Under the pieces are notes generated by a model. It was not told the origin of the DNA, ran no database searches, and saw only the letters and a program-made list of their open reading frames with translations. From NCBI GenBank assembly GCA_947178445.1, contig CAMWYJ010000016.1, positions 1 to 60,894 of the forward strand: a stretch of DNA of 60,894 nucleotides, given 5' to 3'. Positions within the stretch are counted from its first letter, which is position 1, and every line of letters starts with the position of its first letter. The translations under genes were made by a program, and so were the position numbers. Positions 27,356 through 37,055 of this stretch are shown here, piece by piece. The DNA comes from an uncultured Clostridium sp. (GTDB lineage: Bacteria; Bacillota; Clostridia; Lachnospirales; Lachnospiraceae).

Positions 27356-30300
27356 CTATTCGTTTTCTTCCTCAAATACACTGTGTTCTGTAACCTCAAC
27401 AAAAGGTGTATTGTCATCCTCTTCTGGTAAAGAAATATCTTTCTTTCCCTTCCTGTTTTTCTTTTTGTTGAAAATTTCATAAATACAAGGAACCACAATC
27501 AGTGTCAGCAGTGTTCCGTAAATCAGACCGCCAATTGTAACAAGTGCCATTGGCTGCGCCATATCAGCACCCATTCCCACTCCAATTGCCATTGTTGATA
27601 AGCCAAGAATTGTCGTTAACGCTGTCATTGTAATTGGCCGTAGGCGGTTCTTTCCTGTCATGATAATCGCATCCCGCATATCCATCCCTTCTTCCCGCAA
27701 CTGGTTGATGGAATCCACAAACACAATACCATTATTAACAATAATACCTGCTAACATTACCATACCTACCATAGCAATAATACTTACATCATTACCGGTT
27801 AAGTATAGTGCAGCAAAACCACCGGTAAACGCAAGTGGGATAGTAAACATGACAATAAACGGACTCTTAAGGGACTGAAACTGAGCTACCATGATCAAAT
27901 ACATAAATGCAATTGCAAGTACCATCATCAGCATAATCTGTCCCATCGCTTCCATTACTGTTTCATTTTCACCGGCATACTCAATACTATATCCGGATGG
28001 AAGTGAAAAATCTTCAAGCTCCTTTTCCACACGATTTGAAACATCCGTTACTGTATATCCATCTCCTGCCTGCGCGGTAATGGTAATATATCTTGTCTGG
28101 TTACTACGCTGGATAGCAGAAAGGGAACGGGTATCCTCTACTTCTGCAATCTTTTTAATCTTAATATCTTTTGTTTCTTCCCCTTCTTTTCCTTCAATTG
28201 TAAGGTTTTCAAGATCTTCTAATGTATATTCCTCTTCTTCCTCGTCTTTCACATACACGGAATAATCCTTAGAATCTGTCGAAAGTGTTGTAGCACTGCT
28301 TGCCTCTGCTAACACACCCTGTACCCTCTGATAAACCTGTGCAACTGTAAGACCATATTTTGCTGCTTTATCCTTATCAACCGTAAGCCGGTATTCCGGT
28401 GTTGCATCCTCTAATCCGTTATCAATCTCAATCAGACCATCCACATTTTCTAACCGTTCACCGATCTGAACTGCTAATTCCTCTAATTTATCCAACTCTT
28501 TACCCTTCACCTGTACAGATACACCAGAAGACGTAATCGCACTCATATCCATGGTAGAAGCAGTTACCGATATTTCGCAATCAAAATCCTTTGTTTTTTC
28601 TATAATCAGATCAGCGATTTCTTCATTGCTCAGCTTCTTGTCTTCCTTACACTCAATATAGTAAATTACAGAATCAATGCTGTCATCCGAACCTAAGCCT
28701 AACATCGACATGGAGCCGCCACCTAACATTGCACCAATGGTTTTTATATCCTCAATCTCCGAAACTGCATCGATTACTTTGTCAGACATCTTTGCTGTTT
28801 CTTCTAACGTTTTTGTACCCTCCGGCATGGTCAGATTCATAGACATCTGGGTAGAATCCATATCCGGGAAAAATGAAAAGCCCCTAGACAAAGCTAACCC
28901 TGTACATATAACAAACAGTGCCAGTGTAATTACCAATACAACTGTCTTATGATTCAACGCATTTGGCAGCCATTTAACATAAGCTTCGCTGATTCTGCTG
29001 ATTAGCTTATTTTCTTTTTCCGATACCTTATCAAAGGTCCTTGATGCCACCATCGGCACAAAGGTAATAGCAATGATCAAGCTGGCAAGCAGGGAATAGG
29101 CAATTGTAAGCCCCATATCCTTAAATAACTGCCTCGTAATACCTGCCGTAAATACGATTGGAAGAAATACACAGACCGTTGTAAGAGTGGATGCTGTAAT
29201 CGCTCCTACCACCTGATCTGCTCCTTTGATTGCTGCTTCCTTTACCAGATAACCTTCTTTTCTCAAGCGGTAAATATTCTCTATTACTACGATAGAATTA
29301 TCTACAAGCATTCCGACACCAAGCGCCAGACCAGAAAGAGAAATCACATTTAAGGTTACACCGCTGAAATACATCAGTACAATGGCAAACACCACAGATA
29401 CAGGAATCGATACTGCTATAATTCCTGTCGGACGTAAATCTTTTAAAAAGAACAGCAATATTAAAATTGCAAGAACCGCACCATATAATAGATTGCTTAA
29501 TACAGAATTTGTAACTAAGTCAATATACATACCCTGATCCATGAGGGTTGAAAAATGAACCGTCTCTTCTTCCTTCTCAATCTCCTCAAATTTATGTTTA
29601 AGGCTATCTGCAACTTTTTTTGTTGAATGTTCATTCTGTTTTGCGATAGAAAGAATAATTCCAGGATTTTTATTCAGTCTTGTGTAAATGGAATCTTCAT
29701 TGCTCTGTATAAACACATCCGCCACATCTGAAAGCTTGATTGGATCTACACCGTCCATTCCAAGATCTAACAAAACAAAATCAGAAAGCGCTTCTACATC
29801 ATCAAATTTCTCACCGACACGTACTAGATACTCTACATCATCCTCTGTTACATAACCTGCCGGATAGTCAAAGTTCTGGGCAGCCAGTATCCCCTTAATC
29901 GTATCAATCGTAATAATGTTTCCCATATCTGCGCCGTCATAAGCTGCATCCTTTGCATCCTCCAACGCATTCTTTTGCTCCTTCAAAGAAGCCTCACCCT
30001 GTGTAAGTTCTGCTTGTGCCTGATTCATCTGGCTCTGTGTTTCTGCCTCTTTTTCCTTAAGCGATACATAGCCCTCATCCAACTGTGTTTTTCCACTTGT
30101 AACTTTTTTGAGTGCATCCGAAAGCTGCTTTTTCCCTTTTTTGATTTCCTTCAAACCACTCTTTATCTGAGTGATTGCCGCCTGCAGCGTCTTTATGTAC
30201 TCAGGCAATGAATCAAACGTAAGGGGATTTCCATCCGCTGTCGTCAATGCCTTTCCATCTGCATCTTTCATCTCTCCAAGACTTTTTTCCATCTGGGCAA

Positions 30301-31285
30301 TTGCCGCTTCCAATGCCTTGATCTGTGCTGCAACTTCTTCATTTTCCGGATCAAGCAATAGTGCTGCCTCTAGCTGTGCCTTTCCAGCCACAGCAGTCTG
30401 ATAACCGGTAAGCAGCTCCTGAAGCCCCTTAACTGCCTTATCCAATGCCTCCTTCTGCTCGTTTAACTCCTTTTCGCTTTTTTCAAGTTCTTTCTGTGCT
30501 TCCTTAATCTCACTCTCTGATTTCAACAATTCATATTTCGATGTATTAATCTGATTCTCTGCTTTTGCGAATTCCTTACCGGCAGTAGCCTGACCGCTTT
30601 TCAATTGCTGCTGTCCGCTGTTTAACTGACTTTCGCCATCTGCAATTGCCTCTTCAGCCTCTGCAAATTTCTTATCTAAGGATTTTTTTACCTTTTTATT
30701 AACGGCATCCACTTTATCCTTCCGGATTACAACCTGAACAGATTCCTCGATCATGCCCATTGGCGTAACAGACGCAACCCCTGCTACACCCTCAATGTCA
30801 GGCTGCAATTCATTGGATACATAATCACTAAGCTCTGCAATATCTGCACCATCTTTTTCCACCGCTGTCACCGCTACCGGCATCATATTCGGGTTTATTT
30901 TTAAAATGAATGGATTGCCTACGGTATCATCAAAATATCCGGTAATCTGGTCAAGACTTTCCCGCATATCCACTGTTGCAGTATCCATATTCGTATCCTG
31001 GTTAAATTCCAGGATGACCATTGAATAGTTTTCTGCTGAAATAGAATTAATCTCTTTTATATTATCGATGGTTGCAAGAGACTGTTCAATCGGTTTTGTG
31101 ACACCGTTCTCCACCGCTTCCGGACTTGCACCAGGATAAGTTGTCATAATAATCGCATATGGAAATTCCATATCCGGCAGCAAATCCACGGTCATCTTGG
31201 TGTATGCCACTACACCTAAAATAATAACCAATACGATTCCTACAACAACCGTATATGCCTTTTTTACACTGAATTTTGAAATCAT
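27356..31285 (-). CDS. RND-family efflux permease with a long coiled-coil insertion
   Basis: Proton-driven exporter of the AcrB/SwrC type, 1309 residues. TM1 is residues 10-28; after the first porter segment comes VQVVIRKDKVDAV (185-195), where AcrB enters its docking subdomain. Residues about 196-450 are then Glu/Lys/Gln/Ala-rich heptads (EKSEKELNEQKEALDKAV and similar), strongly coiled-coil, before the usual sequence resumes at TIDTIKGILAAQNFDYPAGY. TM bundles lie at about 590-770 and 1120-1290; LALGVGMLVDNSIVVIENI is the TM4-type motif. Without the insertion the protein would be about 1055 residues, the normal size. AGGAGG precedes the start. No adaptor or outer-membrane channel gene is present, as expected for a Gram-positive. 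Confidence 0.9.
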   Translation of the reverse strand: MISKFSVKKAYTVVVGIVLVIILGVVAYTKMTVDLLPDMEFPYAIIMTTYPGASPEAVENGVTKPIEQSLATIDNIKEINSISAENYSMVILEFNQDTNMDTATVDMRESLDQITGYFDDTVGNPFILKINPNMMPVAVTAVEKDGADIAELSDYVSNELQPDIEGVAGVASVTPMGMIEESVQVVIRKDKVDAVNKKVKKSLDKKFAEAEEAIADGESQLNSGQQQLKSGQATAGKEFAKAENQINTSKYELLKSESEIKEAQKELEKSEKELNEQKEALDKAVKGLQELLTGYQTAVAGKAQLEAALLLDPENEEVAAQIKALEAAIAQMEKSLGEMKDADGKALTTADGNPLTFDSLPEYIKTLQAAITQIKSGLKEIKKGKKQLSDALKKVTSGKTQLDEGYVSLKEKEAETQSQMNQAQAELTQGEASLKEQKNALEDAKDAAYDGADMGNIITIDTIKGILAAQNFDYPAGYVTEDDVEYLVRVGEKFDDVEALSDFVLLDLGMDGVDPIKLSDVADVFIQSNEDSIYTRLNKNPGIILSIAKQNEHSTKKVADSLKHKFEEIEKEEETVHFSTLMDQGMYIDLVTNSVLSNLLYGAVLAILILLFFLKDLRPTGIIAVSIPVSVVFAIVLMYFSGVTLNVISLSGLALGVGMLVDNSIVVIENIYRLRKEGYLVKEAAIKGADQVVGAITASTLTTVCVFLPIVFTAGITRQLFKDMGLTIAYSLLASLIIAITFVPMVASRTFDKVSEKENKLISRISEAYVKWLPNALNHKTVVLVITLALFVICTGLALSRGFSFFPDMDSTQMSMNLTMPEGTKTLEETAKMSDKVIDAVSEIEDIKTIGAMLGGGSMSMLGLGSDDSIDSVIYYIECKEDKKLSNEEIADLIIEKTKDFDCEISVTASTMDMSAITSSGVSVQVKGKELDKLEELAVQIGERLENVDGLIEIDNGLEDATPEYRLTVDKDKAAKYGLTVAQVYQRVQGVLAEASSATTLSTDSKDYSVYVKDEEEEEYTLEDLENLTIEGKEGEETKDIKIKKIAEVEDTRSLSAIQRSNQTRYITITAQAGDGYTVTDVSNRVEKELEDFSLPSGYSIEYAGENETVMEAMGQIMLMMVLAIAFMYLIMVAQFQSLKSPFIVMFTIPLAFTGGFAALYLTGNDVSIIAMVGMVMLAGIIVNNGIVFVDSINQLREEGMDMRDAIIMTGKNRLRPITMTALTTILGLSTMAIGVGMGADMAQPMALVTIGGLIYGTLLTLIVVPCIYEIFNKKKNRKGKKDISLPEEDDNTPFVEVTEHSVFEEENE

Positions 31286-31301
31286 AATATCCTCCTTTTA
31301 T

Positions 31302-32240
31302 CTATTCCATAACCTCACTATCAATCGGGGTTGGATGCTTAAATGCGGTTGGGAAAGTTGCTATTTCCAGCATATATGCGATTTCAACTTTACCATAAGA
31401 TAGTTTGTCCCTTCCTTTTTCTACATGTGTACTATCGTAGTAAACTGTCACATTCCGATACTCCGGCTTTCTCTCGTTAATCGTAAGATTGATATTTATA
31501 CAATGATTGGATCGGTATAAGAAACTGATTTCAGTTAATTTATCACCGTAAGATGCTTTTATCTCATCTAACAGCTCCTCTGCACCTGCAAATTCCAAAA
31601 ACTGCTCTTCACTGATTGGTATGGCTCCATATTCCCGAAAACCATCATCCATCAGATAATATAAATAATATGTACAGTATCTTTCTCCCTTTGCATCACT
31701 GAAAATACGAAATTCCAGTTCGCCTTTTTCATTCTGTAACAGGTATCCACGTCCTGATATATTGGGTTCTATCACCTTATTGTTATTATCTACACTATAC
31801 AAAAAAGTGACCGGGATTCCCTCCCTTACATGCTGTATCATCGCATAATCCTTTGTCCGATAACTTAGTAAATCGGTCTGCGCCTCATCGACCTGCTTAA
31901 TCCCTTCCTCCACAAGCTCACAGCCCTCTGATGTCATATACCAAATTGTATAGTCCTCTTCTTTCGTCAAAACAAAAGCTTCATGTACCCCATCTTTGTT
32001 GTAATCATCATACAGGAAGCTTATCATCTCCTCATTACTCACAGCTTCAAACATTGTAAGTAAATCTCCTCTGGAAAAGTCAGACTGCTTTTCACTTTCT
32101 TCCTCCGTTTCATCCTGTAATTCCAGTGTGATTTCTGCCTCATTCTCACTTTTTCGCTCTGTCTTAACAAAAGAACAGCCACCAAGGCAGAATATAAACA
32201 CACTACATAATAGAAACCATCTCTTCTCTTTCCTCTGCAT
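31302..32240 (-). CDS. uncharacterised lipoprotein upstream of the RND pump
   Basis: 312 residues with a signal peptide (RWFLLCSVFIFCLGGC) ending in a lipobox Cys at residue 21, then an acidic Ser/Glu linker. The body contains DDYNKDGVHEAFVL, a DxNxDG-type calcium-binding loop often seen in beta-propeller repeats; no family was recognised. It ends 16 bases before the RND start, so the two are cotranscribed, and 37 bases after the YigZ stop with no terminator between. It may be an extracytoplasmic accessory of the pump (inference). Confidence 0.8.
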   Translation of the reverse strand: MQRKEKRWFLLCSVFIFCLGGCSFVKTERKSENEAEITLELQDETEEESEKQSDFSRGDLLTMFEAVSNEEMISFLYDDYNKDGVHEAFVLTKEEDYTIWYMTSEGCELVEEGIKQVDEAQTDLLSYRTKDYAMIQHVREGIPVTFLYSVDNNNKVIEPNISGRGYLLQNEKGELEFRIFSDAKGERYCTYYLYYLMDDGFREYGAIPISEEQFLEFAGAEELLDEIKASYGDKLTEISFLYRSNHCININLTINERKPEYRNVTVYYDSTHVEKGRDKLSYGKVEIAYMLEIATFPTAFKHPTPIDSEVME

Positions 32241-32277
32241 AGCCTACTCCGTTCTCGCCGATATACTTCTGATTTTT

Positions 32278-32910
32278 TTAAAGACCCTGCACCGTAAACA
32301 CAGCATCTTTCTTTGTAATTTTTACTCTCGCCGCTGTTGCCTCTATAAGAGCCTTCTCCATTCTTTCCACATCATCGATATATATTTCTGTCCTTAAAAC
32401 CACATTTTCACCATATTCACTATCCAGAATAGGAATTTTTTCATTCCCCAACAGATATTGGATTTTTCCCAAATCCGTATAATTTGTTGTAATCAAAAAC
32501 GGTACCATAAAGCGATTCAAGACAATTTTTGCAGCTTCAATCGCAGCCTTAGATGCCTCCGTATATGCGCGTACCAGTCCTCCTGTACCAAGCAGCGTTC
32601 CACCAAAATACCTGGTCACTACTACACATACATTATAAAGCTCTTTCCCGGTAATCACCTCTAAAATCGGCTTTCCTGCTGTTCCTCCTGGCTCACCGTC
32701 ATCTGAAAACCGCAAAAGCGGCTGCTGTTCACCGATCACATAGGCATAACAGTTATGTCTTGCATCATAATGCTTTTTTTTAATCTCATTCACAAAGGAA
32801 AGTGCATCTTCCTCCGTCTCCACATGCCGGACATACCCAATAAACCTTGATTTTTTCTCCACAATCTCACCGGTACTATCCTCTATAATCGTAGCATATT
32901 CCTTTATCAT
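32278..32910 (-). CDS. YigZ/IMPACT family protein
   Basis: Cytoplasmic protein of 210 residues with the conserved core KKSRFIGYV, KKHYDARHNCYAYVIG, RFSDDGEPGGTAGKPIL and VTRYFGGTLLGTGGLVRAY. The family is related to the eukaryotic IMPACT protein; the bacterial role is poorly defined (RNA or ribosome binding is suspected). The start overlaps the MarR stop by four bases, so it depends on the MarR promoter. Confidence 0.92.
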   Translation of the reverse strand: MIKEYATIIEDSTGEIVEKKSRFIGYVRHVETEEDALSFVNEIKKKHYDARHNCYAYVIGEQQPLLRFSDDGEPGGTAGKPILEVITGKELYNVCVVVTRYFGGTLLGTGGLVRAYTEASKAAIEAAKIVLNRFMVPFLITTNYTDLGKIQYLLGNEKIPILDSEYGENVVLRTEIYIDDVERMEKALIEATAARVKITKKDAVFTVQGL

Positions 32911-33332
32911 TTTGATATTTCCTCATGTTCCACAAGTTTTCTTAATATTCTCTGCAAGACAAGTGTATCTTCCTCTCCTAATGTCAAAAGGAACTCTGCA
33001 ATCTCTCTGATTCCCTCTTCATACCTTCGGACAACCTCCTCATGACCCGTCTCTGTTATATGTACCAAAACTTTCCGCTTATCCTGTGGGTCCGGTTCTC
33101 TCTTTGCATATCCCTTCTTTTCCAATGCGTTAAGCACTGCTGCAATTCTGGAAGAGACCACACAAGATACCTCAGATAATTCTCCTGCTGTTGCACCATC
33201 ATGCCCAAAATGGAGATATCCCAAAATAGCCATCTCACCTTTTGAAATGTCACTCATATTTTTAATGGCGACATGTTTGCTAAGCCTTGCCATATTTTTA
33301 AAAATGTCTTCTGCACTCTTTCTATAATCCAT
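32907..33332 (-). CDS. MarR-family transcriptional regulator, first gene of the RND operon
   Basis: About 141 residues with the winged-helix layout of MarR: GEMAILGYLHFGHDGATAGELSEVSCVVSSRIAAVLNALEKKGY, then the wing REPDPQDKRKVLVHIT. The start at 33332 (DYRKSAED) is preferred because GAGGTGG lies just upstream and inside the reading frame of the longer alternative at 33344. The promoter is consensus and is followed by a palindrome, so autoregulation is likely. The operon continues into yigZ, a lipoprotein and an RND pump, a common arrangement for a drug- or lipid-responsive efflux system. Confidence 0.9.
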   Translation of the reverse strand: MDYRKSAEDIFKNMARLSKHVAIKNMSDISKGEMAILGYLHFGHDGATAGELSEVSCVVSSRIAAVLNALEKKGYAKREPDPQDKRKVLVHITETGHEEVVRRYEEGIREIAEFLLTLGEEDTLVLQRILRKLVEHEEISK

Positions 33333-33347
33333 ACTCCACCTCATTTA

Positions 33348-33392
33348 TCTCATACCATGAGATATTATATGGCATATAAATACACATGTCAA
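33348..33392 (-). promoter_or_regulatory. Perfect sigma-A promoter plus palindromic MarR operator
   Basis: On the minus strand TTGACA (33392-33387), a 17-base spacer and TATAAT (33369-33364) match consensus exactly. Directly downstream, over the expected transcription start, is the palindrome TCTCATGGTATGAGA (33362-33348); a second palindrome TTATATGCCATATAA overlaps the -10. This suggests a strong promoter held off by MarR. Confidence 0.8.
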
Positions 33393-33574
33393 CACAATTC
33401 GTTCCTACTTTACGAGGTTTTTCGCAATCGGCAGACCAGCACATCTTAACCCGTACCTGACCGATGGAACGATTACATTTGCCTGCATTGTCTGTCCGAA
33501 AGTGATAAATTGCAAAACATTACACGATTACCTTATAGTTTTATGATTAAATATGGTAATTTTTGTCTATATTT

Positions 33575-33582
33575 GATATAAT
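33575..33582 (+). promoter_or_regulatory. Extended -10 promoter of the PBP1A gene
   Basis: TGATATAAT at 33574-33582, with a perfect -10 (33577-33582) and an upstream TG; no good -35 is present. The rest of the 268-base divergent region (33393-33573) holds a loose inverted repeat (CGGCAGAC / GTCTGTCCG at about 33429-33506) and nothing else recognised. Confidence 0.55.
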
Positions 33583-33612
33583 AGTTTAATTGTTAACATC
33601 AGGAGGCAATTT

Positions 33613-36603
33613 ATGAATTATTCAAAAAGAAATATACAAAAGAAACAAAAAAGACTCGTCTCAAAACATACAAAGAATAAAAAGAAGATTTCTTATCTGC
33701 TGTACAAATGTTTTCTCTTCGCTTTTATATTCTGTATTGTCGTGGGTGTTGGTGCCGGAATTGGCATGTTTACCTCTATTATTGACAATGCACCGGATAT
33801 TACAAACATTAAAGACAGTGTACAGTTAGAGGGTTTTCAGACTACCATTTATAATCAGAATGGCAAAGAGCTTACAACGCTCTCCACTGCAAACTCAAAC
33901 CGTGTATACGTGGAATACAACGATATTCCGGAAAATTTAATCAATGCCTTTGTTGCAATTGAGGACGAGCGTTTTTGGGAACATAATGGTGTCGATGCCA
34001 GAGGTATCCTTCGTGCATTTTTCGTTGGTGTAAAAAACCGGAATTTTTCAGAGGGCGCTTCTACCATTACCCAGCAGCTTATCAAAAATCAGATTTTTAA
34101 TGTCGGTCTTAACGAAACAACCTTTATGGATTCCCTAAAACGTAAGATTCAGGAACAGTACTTAGCCATTGAATTGGAAAAACAAATTGATAAAAAGGAT
34201 ATTTTGGAACTATACTTAAATGCAATTTACTTAGGGCAGGGAGCCAACGGAATCCAGACCGCCTCTGAGATATATTTCGGAAAAGAAGACTTAAACGATC
34301 TGACTCTTTCAGAATGTGCCGTAATTGCCGCTATTACACAGAATCCATCCGGATATGATCCCGTTATATATCCAGAAAAAAACCAAACCCGTAAGAATAC
34401 CGTCCTGCAAAAAATGCTGGAACAAGAAATGATCAGCCAGAGCGAATATGATACAGCAGTAGCTGACAATGTATATGCCAACATTTCCCTGAACAAAAAC
34501 GAGGATAATGCCACAACCAAATCCTATAATTCCTACTATATCGATGCAGTCATTAATTCATTGACAGATCAGTTGGTCAACGAATTAGGCTACAGTGAAA
34601 CCCAGGCATACAACCTGATTTATGCCGGCGGCTTAAGCATCTATATTAACCAGGATGCCGCAATCCAGCAGATTTGCGATGAGCAGATCAACAATCCTGA
34701 TAATTATCCGCTTGGAACAAGTGTTGCTCTTAACTATGCACTGACCCTGACAGATCCAAAAACCAATGAGCTATATAATTATTCCAGCAATCACCTACTT
34801 GCATATTATCAGGAAAAAACACAGAATCCGAAATATAACCTTATCTATTCGAGTGAGGATACCGCAAGAGCTGCCGCTGACGAATATAAAGCAGCTACCA
34901 TAGAAGAGACGGGGTATACAGAATATGCAGAATCCTTTTCCACAACAATACAGCCTCAGGCATCTTTTGTGGTGATTGACCAGGCAACCGGTCATATCAA
35001 AGCCATATGTGGCGGCCGCGGGGAAAAAAATGGTAACCTGACATTAGACCGTGCAACGGACTCTAAGCGCCAGCCGGGTTCCACTTTCAAGGTTTTAGCT
35101 GCATACGTTCCGGCTCTGGATACGGCAGGAAAGACTCTTGCCACCAGCTATGAAGACGAAGAAACCAATTATAGTAACGGCACTCCAATTAAAAACTGGT
35201 ATTCCGGTTATAGAGGAATTCAGACAATCCGGACAGCAATTAAAGATTCCATGAATATCATTACCGTAAAATGTTTTCAGGATGTCACACCGCAGGTTGG
35301 CTATGATTATCTGTGCCATATGGGTATTACGACCTTAAAAAATGGGGAAACCTCCATTAACGGCATTGCTGAAAATGATATTAATGAATCCATGTGTCTT
35401 GGCGGATTAACAGAAGGTGTCACCAATTTAGAACTGACTGCCGCCTATGCCTCTATCGCCAACAGCGGTACCTATGTCGAGCCTACTTTTTATTCCAAAG
35501 TGTTAGATCATGATGGAAATGTCCTGATCGACAATGAACCAAACACAAAACGGGTAATGAAGGAAACTACCGCATGGCTCATTAACAATGCCATGCAGGA
35601 TGTTGTAACTTCCGGTACCGGTACTGCCGCACGTCTCTCAAGCGGTATGGTCGTATCCGGAAAAACCGGAACTACTTCAAGCAATTATGACTACTGGTTC
35701 TGTGGTTCCACTCCATACTACACAGCCGGCGTCTGGATGGGATATGATTCGAATACGGATTTTTCCAATTCAAATCTCCATAAGACAATCTGGCGCAAAA
35801 TTATGGATGGCATTATAGAAATGGAAGGACAAGACACATCGGCTACGTTTAAAAAACCAGACGGCATCGTCACGGCAAAGGTATGTGCGACATCCGGAAT
35901 GCTTCCTGTTGAGGGCCAATGCAAATCAACGATAACCGAGTATTTTGCAAAGGATACTGTTCCGACAAAAACCTGCGAGATACACCAGACAATTACACTC
36001 TGTGATGAAAGTCATGTAAAAGCAACAAAATATTGTAAAGAAACTACCACATACCACTACAGGGTGGATGATGATGGCAATGTTAAATTAGAGGATGCCG
36101 ACTTTATACCGGATGATGACTTTATGGAAACTACCTGTCCAATTCATACAAAGGAAGCTCTCGAAGAAGAGAAACATAAAAAAGATACTTCCGAACAGGA
36201 AGAATTCTTCGATACCTATACCATCTCTACCATTGTAGAGGGCGGAGGCAGTATTTCCGGTCCAACTTCAGCGAAAAAAGGAGAAAACATAACCTTAACA
36301 TTTATACCAAACGATGGATTTGTCATTTCCAATGTAACGGTTGACGGTGTGGCAAAGGGTGCTATCACTTCTTACACGTTTGAAAAGATCAGCAATGACC
36401 ACACTGTTGTAGCAACCTTTATTTCCAATGGAGACGGGGAATCACCTCCGAACACGAATGGTCAAAATGAAGATGTATATGGTATGAAACGTTTCCCTTG
36501 GGAATTTCTTCACTTACGCTGGCATCCTTTCATGGCAGCTTCCATACCATCACAGCTTGATTCATTGCAAAACATTTTCGATACAACCGGAAATTCAGAA
36601 TAA
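33613..36603 (+). CDS. class A penicillin-binding protein (PBP1A-like) with C-terminal repeat domain
   Basis: Bifunctional peptidoglycan synthase anchored by one TM helix (about 33-56). The GT51 glycosyltransferase has EDERFWEHNGVDARG (catalytic Glu 117) and GASTITQQLIKN. The transpeptidase has STFK (Ser 490), SMN (546-548) and KTG (684-686). Beyond the enzyme there are Cys-containing segments (750-850) and a module of about 70 residues, YTISTIVEGGGSISGPTSAK to HTVVATF, that looks like a bacterial Ig-like/InlB-type repeat and may contact the wall or substrate. At 996 residues it is longer than usual because of this tail. AGGAGG precedes the start. It is the only long plus-strand gene in the first 45 kb. 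Confidence 0.94.
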   Translation: MNYSKRNIQKKQKRLVSKHTKNKKKISYLLYKCFLFAFIFCIVVGVGAGIGMFTSIIDNAPDITNIKDSVQLEGFQTTIYNQNGKELTTLSTANSNRVYVEYNDIPENLINAFVAIEDERFWEHNGVDARGILRAFFVGVKNRNFSEGASTITQQLIKNQIFNVGLNETTFMDSLKRKIQEQYLAIELEKQIDKKDILELYLNAIYLGQGANGIQTASEIYFGKEDLNDLTLSECAVIAAITQNPSGYDPVIYPEKNQTRKNTVLQKMLEQEMISQSEYDTAVADNVYANISLNKNEDNATTKSYNSYYIDAVINSLTDQLVNELGYSETQAYNLIYAGGLSIYINQDAAIQQICDEQINNPDNYPLGTSVALNYALTLTDPKTNELYNYSSNHLLAYYQEKTQNPKYNLIYSSEDTARAAADEYKAATIEETGYTEYAESFSTTIQPQASFVVIDQATGHIKAICGGRGEKNGNLTLDRATDSKRQPGSTFKVLAAYVPALDTAGKTLATSYEDEETNYSNGTPIKNWYSGYRGIQTIRTAIKDSMNIITVKCFQDVTPQVGYDYLCHMGITTLKNGETSINGIAENDINESMCLGGLTEGVTNLELTAAYASIANSGTYVEPTFYSKVLDHDGNVLIDNEPNTKRVMKETTAWLINNAMQDVVTSGTGTAARLSSGMVVSGKTGTTSSNYDYWFCGSTPYYTAGVWMGYDSNTDFSNSNLHKTIWRKIMDGIIEMEGQDTSATFKKPDGIVTAKVCATSGMLPVEGQCKSTITEYFAKDTVPTKTCEIHQTITLCDESHVKATKYCKETTTYHYRVDDDGNVKLEDADFIPDDDFMETTCPIHTKEALEEEKHKKDTSEQEEFFDTYTISTIVEGGGSISGPTSAKKGENITLTFIPNDGFVISNVTVDGVAKGAITSYTFEKISNDHTVVATFISNGDGESPPNTNGQNEDVYGMKRFPWEFLHLRWHPFMAASIPSQLDSLQNIFDTTGNSE

Positions 36604-36617
36604 TTTCCGGTTGCATC

Positions 36618-36662
36618 AAAAAACCTTCCAGTGGTGCCAGGCTTTTCGGCACCACTGGAAGG
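36618..36662 (-). terminator. Strong terminator shared between spoVAE and PBP1A
   Basis: Perfect 15-bp stem CCTTCCAGTGGTGCC / GGCACCACTGGAAGG with a 9-base loop. The minus strand continues into TTTTTT, so it chiefly ends the spoVAD-spoVAE message; the plus-strand T-run is missing. Confidence 0.85.
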
Positions 36663-36679
36663 TCTGTAAAAACAGATGA

Positions 36680-37036
36680 TTATTTTGTCATTTTAGGCTG
36701 AAATATAAGAGATGCAAGATACGCATAAATCAGGGCTGCTGATGATCCAACAGCGGCCATCTTAAATCCTCCCCGAAACAATCCAATAAATCCATCCTGA
36801 TCAATCGCTTCTTTGACTCCCTTCCAAAGATTATATCCAAAACCTGTAAGTGGCACAGAAGCTCCACTCCCTGCAAAATCCATAAACGGTTCATAGATTT
36901 GTAATGCCCCTAATACCGCCCCTGTACATACGAGAATCACCATAATCCTGCCCGGCATAAGCTTTGTTTTTTCCATTAGAATTTGTGCACAGACACAGAT
37001 CAGCCCGCCAATAACAAATGCTTTTATATAGTTCAT
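36680..37036 (-). CDS. spoVAE: stage V sporulation protein AE
   Basis: 118 residues with four hydrophobic segments and the SpoVAE core LMEKTKLMPGRIMVILVC, GFGYNLWKGVKEAI and GGFKMAAVGSSAALIYAYL. SpoVA proteins form the inner-membrane channel that moves calcium-dipicolinate into the forespore and out at germination. The start at 37036 is preferred: the longer frame from 37078 overlaps spoVAD and begins with residues that translate the AAGGCGG ribosome binding site. It lies 19 bases after the spoVAD stop and is probably cotranscribed with it. Confidence 0.9.
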   Translation of the reverse strand: MNYIKAFVIGGLICVCAQILMEKTKLMPGRIMVILVCTGAVLGALQIYEPFMDFAGSGASVPLTGFGYNLWKGVKEAIDQDGFIGLFRGGFKMAAVGSSAALIYAYLASLIFQPKMTK

Positions 37037-37055
37037 TTTTTCTTTCCCGCCTTTC

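Noticed and set aside
33393..33573. Loose inverted repeat between MarR and PBP1A
   Set aside because: Only short arms with gaps and a large loop; no support for a riboswitch or a gene.
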